Of a stretch of 20,836 nucleotides of DNA, positions 16,140 through 20,836 are shown in pieces. Within the stretch, counting starts at the first letter, position 1, and the number at the start of each line of letters is the position of its first letter. The notes under the pieces were generated by a model that ran no database searches, had not been told where the DNA came from, and saw only the letters and a program-made list of their open reading frames with translations. Position numbers and translations under genes: made by a program. Origin of the DNA: Dimorphilus gyrociliatus. Taxonomy: Eukaryota; Annelida; Polychaeta; Dinophilidae. Location: the NCBI GenBank assembly GCA_904063045.1, contig CAJFCJ010000046.1, positions 1 through 20,836 on the forward strand, written 5' to 3'.

Positions 16140-16179
16140 ATTACCTGATGAAGACCAGTGATGGTCGAAACGTTGTAAT
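16140..16179 (+). ncRNA. Hammerhead ribozyme motif (D/E junction)
   Basis: Core CUGAUGA is at 16145-16151. Helix I is ATTAC 16140-16144 with GTAAT 16175-16179. Cleavage is predicted between 16174 and 16175. Sequence identical to the other three. Confidence 0.75.
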
Positions 16180-16187
16180 TTTATTAA

Positions 16188-16193
16188 AATAAA
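16188..16193 (+). terminator. Poly(A) signal AATAAA in hammerhead 3' flank (unit E)
   Basis: It lies 13 nt after the predicted cleavage site. Confidence 0.45.
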
Positions 16194-16308
16194 CTTTTAA
16201 TTGAAAATAATACATGTGACTTCAGTTAATTATTATAAAGGAACAAAGGATCTACTTGACAGTCTCCTAATCTATCATAGATATCAAACACTATAATTAG
16301 TGTACAAA

Positions 16309-16705
16309 TAAGGAAAGGTCAAAAGTAACCTCTTATTAAAAGGAAAGGTGTAAACTCACCTCACCCAAAGGAGATAGGTCAAATTCACATATTCTCAATT
16401 GTAGACTTGCTCCTAACCCTTGAAAGAAGACCCCACCTACCAAAGATACTAAACTAAACTCATAAGTTAGACAAGGATAGACTGGAACTAACCCTCCCCC
16501 AACAAGAAAGATAAGGAAAGGTTAAAAGTAACCTCTTATTAAAAGGAAAGGGGTAAACTCACCTCACCCAAAGGGGACAGGTCCATTTCATATTATATAC
16601 TTGCTCCTAACCCTTGAAAGAATACCCCACCTACTAAAGACACTAAAACCAAAATCATAAGTTAGACAAAAGGAAAAACTGGAACTCACCTTCCCCCAAC
16701 AAGAC
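16309..16705 (+). repeat. Direct duplication of ~200 nt in the leader (unit E)
   Basis: The halves start at 16309 and 16512. The tract has the same length as in unit D, with four-G runs where units B and C have three. Confidence 0.85.
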
Positions 16706-16775
16706 AGGTCAAACAGTTCCTACAAAATACAATCATCAAAATCTGATCCAGGAGTGTTTTGTGAGTGGCCCCAAT

Positions 16776-16800
16776 CCTAACCAAACCTAAACCCTAACCT
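16776..16800 (+). repeat. Telomere-like CCTAA tract upstream of ORF1 (unit E)
   Basis: Same 25-nt tract, 54 nt before the ORF1 ATG. Confidence 0.4.
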
Positions 16801-16829
16801 GCCCAGGACAGACATTCAAGATCAGTAAG

Positions 16830-17609
16830 ATGAATAGTGGATACCAATTAAGAAAAAGGAGATATAATAATCAAGACAATGGGAATCTTTATAATAAAAG
16901 AAAATACACACACCAGAATAGATCCAAAGCTATAAATGAGACTTCAGAGACAGAACAACCCAATCCAAGGTTTAAAGGTCAACTTTCTGATATTGAGAAA
17001 GGTTTAACAAAAACCATTACCAGTACTTTTAACCTAACACACCATTTAAATAATTTACAAGCTAATAACCCATGGATTACTAGAGCAATGGATATTATTG
17101 ACAACATACATATTACTGGTGGACCCATAACAGGTGATAGACAACTTAGATTACAAGAAATTACAAATAAATGGGCCCAAGAAATTAACAAAGAAGTCAT
17201 TAATGAAACTTCTGACAGGTTAGCAGAGGTCAAATCAAAAATACAGGAACAAATGGGAAAGTTTGAACAAGCGGACCTCAACAAAGCAATGGAGGTTGCT
17301 AACACAAGAACTTACCAAAAATATGGTCTCAAAACAAATTGGATGGCTATGAAGGAGGAAGCTGAAGATATCACCAAGAAATTAAAACTTAAATTTACTG
17401 ATGATTTGAGATTGAAATTCATAAGAAGAATACAGGATGCCAACAAAACTGACCTTCCTACAATGGAAAAGGTCAAACATAAAAAGGATAGACAGAAAAA
17501 GGTTGACCACAACCAACAAAGAAAAACAGAACTTACAGTAATGGCCAAGAAAATTGATGCTCTTATAGATCTTATGAAGGAGGCTATGACACCTATTCCA
17601 AAAAACTAA
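16830..17609 (+). CDS. ORF1, basic helical protein (unit E, intact, 259 aa)
   Basis: The protein is identical to ORF1 of unit D: basic N-terminus, helical middle, basic patch near residue 220. It is one of only two uninterrupted ORF1 copies here. Function unrecognised; a Gag-like or RNA-binding role is inferred only from its position before the RT and its charge. Confidence 0.8.
   Translation: MNSGYQLRKRRYNNQDNGNLYNKRKYTHQNRSKAINETSETEQPNPRFKGQLSDIEKGLTKTITSTFNLTHHLNNLQANNPWITRAMDIIDNIHITGGPITGDRQLRLQEITNKWAQEINKEVINETSDRLAEVKSKIQEQMGKFEQADLNKAMEVANTRTYQKYGLKTNWMAMKEEAEDITKKLKLKFTDDLRLKFIRRIQDANKTDLPTMEKVKHKKDRQKKVDHNQQRKTELTVMAKKIDALIDLMKEAMTPIPKN
17600..17606 (+). promoter_or_regulatory. 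Candidate -1 frameshift heptamer A AAA AAC (unit E)
   Basis: It is directly before the ORF1 stop (17607-17609), with ORF2 in the -1 frame beginning at 17648. Confidence 0.5.
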
Positions 17610-17647
17610 CCTCTCAAAATGTTCAAAAGAATAATAAGCATAACACA

Positions 17648-19924
17648 ATGATTTTAAACTTATGTAAGAATTTAGAAATTAATAAAACTGTTGAATTGCA
17701 TTTAAATAAAGGCTTTGGTTTTGCATGGAATTTCACACACAAACAATGGATTTTACTAATGATACAAGGTACACTAGACTATTCAGTAAAATGGATGTCA
17801 ATTTTTAAAAAAGGAGGTGCACCTTTGTTTAGAAACTCAGGTCTTAACAGAAAACTGAAAATAACAGATAAACCAAAAAAGGACCTGACTAAACTCATTG
17901 AAGACTTGGAAAATTTCTTTGTATCTGATATTCCTGAAATCAAATATATGGCACATGATACAATCCATACAATACATAGGATCATCAAAACAAAAACCAG
18001 ACCTCTACATGATAACAAAGGTGTGACAGTTATCAAAGACTTCATACAAAAAACACCAGAAATAATTATTAAACCAGCGGACAAAGGCAATAGAATGGTT
18101 ATAATGTCCAAGGAGGATTATGTTTATGAGGCAATGGTACAACTGACAGATACAAACACATATAAGATTGTACAAAACAGACCCAGCAAAGAACAATGGG
18201 AATATATTAATACTCTCTTAACTAAACTAAAAGAGGGAGGTCATATCAATAACTCCACAATGACACTACTAAAACCAGAAAACAATGATGGCAATAGAAA
18301 ATTCTATCTTTTACCCAAAATTCACAAACCTACTGAGTCCTGGAGAATACCTAATGTTATCCCAAAAGGTCGGCCTGTAGTGAGCTACTGTGGCTCTGAC
18401 CTCTATATGATTAGTAAATTCATTGACTTCCACCTCCAACATCTGGCAAAACTGACCTCAACATACATAAAAAATACAGAACACCTCATTGAGAAAATAA
18501 AGGTCATCAAGAATTGGAATAACAGAATTATTCTAACAGCAGATGTGGAAGCACTATACCCTAGCATAGACCCAATATGGGGGATACAAGCTGTTAGAAA
18601 GTTCATGCAGGAACACAAAGAAACTAACAGACCTGATGCAATAATATTAGACCTCTTATGGATATGCCTGAACAATAATGACTTTACCTTTGGTAACACA
18701 AGATTCCTACAAATAAAGGGAACAGCTATGGGTGCACCTTTTAGCCCCTCGTATGCCAATATTGTACTCAACACATGGGAACAACCAATCATAAATAAAT
18801 ATAAAAATGACCTCATCTATTTTGGCAGGTACATTGATGACATAATTATAATTTCAGAGGTCAATACTGACCTCACCAACCTTAAAGAAGAATTAAACAC
18901 AAAAAACAACAATATTAAACTACAATGGTCTTCCAACCCCAAAGAAGTTGAATTTCTGGATCTTAAAATTATGCTACATGGTGACACTATACAATGGCAC
19001 ACTTTTTTTAAGGAAACAGATTCAAGGAAACTAATCCCAACCAACAGCAACCACCCAAAACACACCTTCACAGGCACACTTCTGAGCCAACTTATCAGGT
19101 ATGACAGAAATTGTAGCCTAGAAGCTGTGGCCATACAACAATTTAAAGACTTAATCAAAATCAACAAAGAAGGTGGATACACTAAAACAATGGAAAGGAA
19201 TGTTATCAGAAAATGGAAGACTAAAAAAGTTAATTACAACAAGGAAACTTACACAATTAATAAATGTAACTCTACCAAATGTGACACCTGCAAAAGGTTA
19301 GAACAAACACCTAAAGTATTTGATAGAATGAAGGTCAACTACATCGATCTGAGAGGGACATACTCATGTAACTCAAAAGGAGTCATTTACATCTTACAAT
19401 GCTCACTTTGCAATATGTTATATGTAGGTATGACTACAGATAGTATCAAAAGCAGATGGGGTACCCATAACCTGGCATTTAGGAATAAAGTCAACAGACC
19501 TGTATATTTGCATATGAATGAACATAACATAAAAAAATTTAGGATTTACATCGCTAGACAAATACCCAATAGCATAAAAGAGAATAATATAACAAATGGC
19601 TAATGAGAGGAATGCACAATAATTAACAAACTGGATACAATTTACCCCAGAGGCCTTAACAGACATGAAGGTTTACTTGTAGAGAAAAGAACACCTCTTA
19701 TTCTTCCTCAACAACAAACCACACAGGAATGGGCCTGGAACATTAAACAAAACATTACATCAAATGCCCTGGAAAATCACACACTGGAAATGTATAAGAC
19801 AATAACAGCCTATAAAATAGCTAACACCTCAAGAAAATTACTTGTCAATAAAGAAGTGGATGAGATTATGGAAGCCTATGTTCAAAAATATCTAAAAACC
19901 ATTCAAAACACAGAAACTAAATAA
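17648..19924 (+). pseudogene. ORF2 RT-endonuclease, broken near the C-terminus (unit E)
   Basis: The first ~647 codons match unit D exactly and include all RT motifs, the cysteine knuckle and the GIY-YIG core through R603. A lost C near 19595 then shifts the frame to a TAA at 19601-19603, giving a 651-aa product. Further differences follow at once: two bases lost near 19605-19610 (which restores the frame after the stop), one T lost near 19672-19674 and one G gained at 19689. The missing C-terminal ~110 residues include the conserved REE...GLN block that should supply the catalytic Glu, so nuclease function is probably lost while RT could remain. The clustering of mixed indels differs from the isolated G losses elsewhere. 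Confidence 0.9.
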
Positions 19925-19943
19925 ACACCTTTCATAACAGAAG

Positions 19944-19961
19944 AAGGTTAAACATAACCTT
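19944..19961 (+). repeat. Perfect 7-bp inverted repeat after ORF2 (unit E)
   Basis: AAGGTTA-aaca-TAACCTT, 20 nt after the ORF2 stop; the G run just after it is one base short. Confidence 0.7.
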
Positions 19962-20096
19962 TGTTCAAGGGAAAGGTTAGAAACATAATAGTATGTTGCA
20001 GAAGACAAATAAGGACCTACTAGAACCAAAGCAGAAAACAACAAAGACATAAAAATAGAAAATAAATATGGTGATTGTCTTTTAAGAAAAGTTGAG

Positions 20097-20603
20097 GTGA
20101 GTGTAAACAACCTAAACATTAACCTTACAGAAAATCTTGAGGTTGACCTACCCAACCTGTATGATGGTGGCCCTCACTACTCCATCTTAACAAACACCAC
20201 CAATAAAGTTATTATGATTGATGAGAGGATGGTAAATGACCTTAGAATGCAGGTTATCCAACAACAAAAGGAGATTGAAAATCAGAGGAAAATCATTGAG
20301 CAACAAAGAGAGGAAATGGGAAAACTAAAACTAAACAACAACATATTCACTTGGAATATAAAAGAAGCAGGTACACTTGTCTTCACACCCAACTCTCAAA
20401 CACAGAGAAATAACAACATCACCCTAGTAAATCAGAACAACTCAGAGGATACTACTGATACCAGTGATGAAGAAGTGGAATTTATGCAAATGCATAGTCC
20501 CAAGACCTTCCAACCTACAAAAAGAACATCTGACTTTAACCTTTTTGAGAATGAAGAGGTCAGCCCACCTAAAAAACATTCACTAAAAACCAATAGTAAC
20601 TAA
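20097..20603 (+). CDS. ORF3, coiled-coil protein of unknown function (unit E)
   Basis: The 168-codon frame is identical in protein to the other four copies. The first ATG is at 20214; the GTG at 20097 lies in the splice-donor-like GAG/GTGAGT. See unit D for domains and alternatives. Confidence 0.55.
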   Translation: MSVNNLNINLTENLEVDLPNLYDGGPHYSILTNTTNKVIMIDERMVNDLRMQVIQQQKEIENQRKIIEQQREEMGKLKLNNNIFTWNIKEAGTLVFTPNSQTQRNNNITLVNQNNSEDTTDTSDEEVEFMQMHSPKTFQPTKRTSDFNLFENEEVSPPKKHSLKTNSN

Positions 20604-20636
20604 CCTATGTTCTTTATGAAGGTGTCTATGAAAAAT

Positions 20637-20642
20637 AATAAA
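20637..20642 (+). terminator. Poly(A) signal AATAAA after ORF3 (unit E)
   Basis: It begins 34 nt after the end of ORF3. Confidence 0.4.
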
Positions 20643-20775
20643 ACTTACCCAAAAAAATAATCAAAGTTCTATTGTATAACCCTCATTACTATACCTTACT
20701 ATAAACATAGAGGCAGCACATATATAATAATAATACATGTACAGTCCTATTTGTTGTGTGTGTGTATATATTGTA

Positions 20776-20833
20776 AAGATGGCGCCACTACAATATAGAG
20801 GGCACCACCTATGTAATGTAAAACATATAAAAG
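20776..20833 (+). promoter_or_regulatory. YY1-like site plus TATA box (end of unit E)
   Basis: AAGATGGCGCC at 20776-20786 and TATAAAAG at 20826-20833. The window ends 3 nt later, so the following hammerhead is not seen. Confidence 0.6.
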
Positions 20834-20836
20834 CCA

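Larger units (their letters stand above)
11447..16174 (+). mobile_element. PLE unit D, the intact reference copy (4728 nt)
   Basis: All three frames are open and the control sequences are complete. It is therefore the best model of the active element: leader 655 nt, ORF1, 38 nt, ORF2, 173 nt, ORF3, 295 nt to the next cleavage site. Confidence 0.92.
15880..16829 (+). other. Non-coding control region and leader between units D and E
   Basis: No gene is seen. Contents: AATAAA 15913, an AT-rich stretch with CATATATAATAATAATAC, a GT tract about 16031-16043, YY1-like site 16054, TATA 16104, hammerhead 16140-16179, AATAAA 16188, leader duplication 16309-16705 and telomere-like tract 16776-16800. 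Confidence 0.8.
1..20836 (+). mobile_element. Head-to-tail tandem array of a Penelope-like (RT + GIY-YIG) retroelement
   Basis: The same ~4.73-kb unit recurs in direct orientation across the window: three complete copies plus a partial copy at each end. ORF3 starts recur at 1365, 6082, 10645, 15373 and 20097, giving spacings of 4717, 4563, 4728 and 4724 nt. Each unit encodes an RT with a C-terminal GIY-YIG nuclease, which is the diagnostic architecture of endonuclease-bearing PLEs. Each also carries a hammerhead ribozyme motif, known from PLEs. PLEs are known for tandem copies and pseudo-LTRs, usually with a truncated partner; here every complete unit carries the full gene set. There are no LTRs, integrase, protease, RNase H or non-PLE flanks. 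Assembly of a collapsed or expanded repeat could affect the copy number. Confidence 0.95.
16175..20836 (+). mobile_element. PLE unit E (3'-truncated by window edge)
   Basis: This unit is complete except for its last tens of bases: the window stops 3 nt after the TATA box. ORF1 and ORF3 are open. ORF2 is broken by a cluster of indels at 19595-19689. Confidence 0.9.

Noticed and set aside
1-20836. CRISPR array or satellite repeat
   Set aside because: The repeat period is ~4.7 kb with coding capacity; no short regularly spaced repeats exist.

Overview
The whole window is one kind of sequence: a head-to-tail tandem array of a Penelope-like retroelement (PLE) that carries a GIY-YIG endonuclease. 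No unrelated flanking DNA is visible; the window begins inside one copy and ends inside another. The host is almost certainly a eukaryote, most likely an animal. The evidence is an RT fused to a C-terminal GIY-YIG nuclease, a TATA box, AATAAA poly(A) signals, a YY1-like site, consensus splice-site strings and an AT-rich composition. The sequence does not let me name the species. I did not assign the element to a PLE clade.

I set unit borders at the predicted self-cleavage site of a hammerhead ribozyme found once per unit: A (1-2163, partial), B (2164-6882, 4719 nt), C (6883-11446, 4564 nt), D (11447-16174, 4728 nt) and E (16175-20836, partial). From its 5' end each unit holds: the 3' half of the hammerhead with an AATAAA; a leader with a ~200-nt direct duplication and a telomere-like tract; ORF1 (259 aa, basic and helical); ORF2 (759 aa, RT plus zinc-knuckle-like linker plus GIY-YIG) in the -1 frame relative to ORF1; a 173-nt gap with a perfect 7-bp hairpin; ORF3 (168-codon open frame, coiled coil, no early ATG); and a compact control block (AATAAA, GT tract, YY1-like site, TATA box, 5' half of the hammerhead).

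Unit D is the only copy with all three frames open. Units A, B, C and E have ORF2 broken by small indels, and ORF1 is broken in B and C. Where translations can be compared the copies are identical in protein sequence (ORF3 five times, ORF1 in D and E, ORF2 in D and E up to the frameshift), and I noticed no base substitutions by eye. Almost all differences are one-base losses, most of them of a G on the plus strand. This points to very recent amplification or concatemer formation combined with a sequencing or consensus artefact, so many of the breaks may not be real.

Inferred workings: RNA from the TATA promoter would start just upstream of the hammerhead. ORF1 would be translated first and ORF2 reached by -1 frameshifting at A AAA AAC, which sits directly on the ORF1 stop. 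Read-through RNA from the array could be cut into unit-length pieces by the hammerhead, probably as a dimer because its helix III is only the palindrome ACGU.
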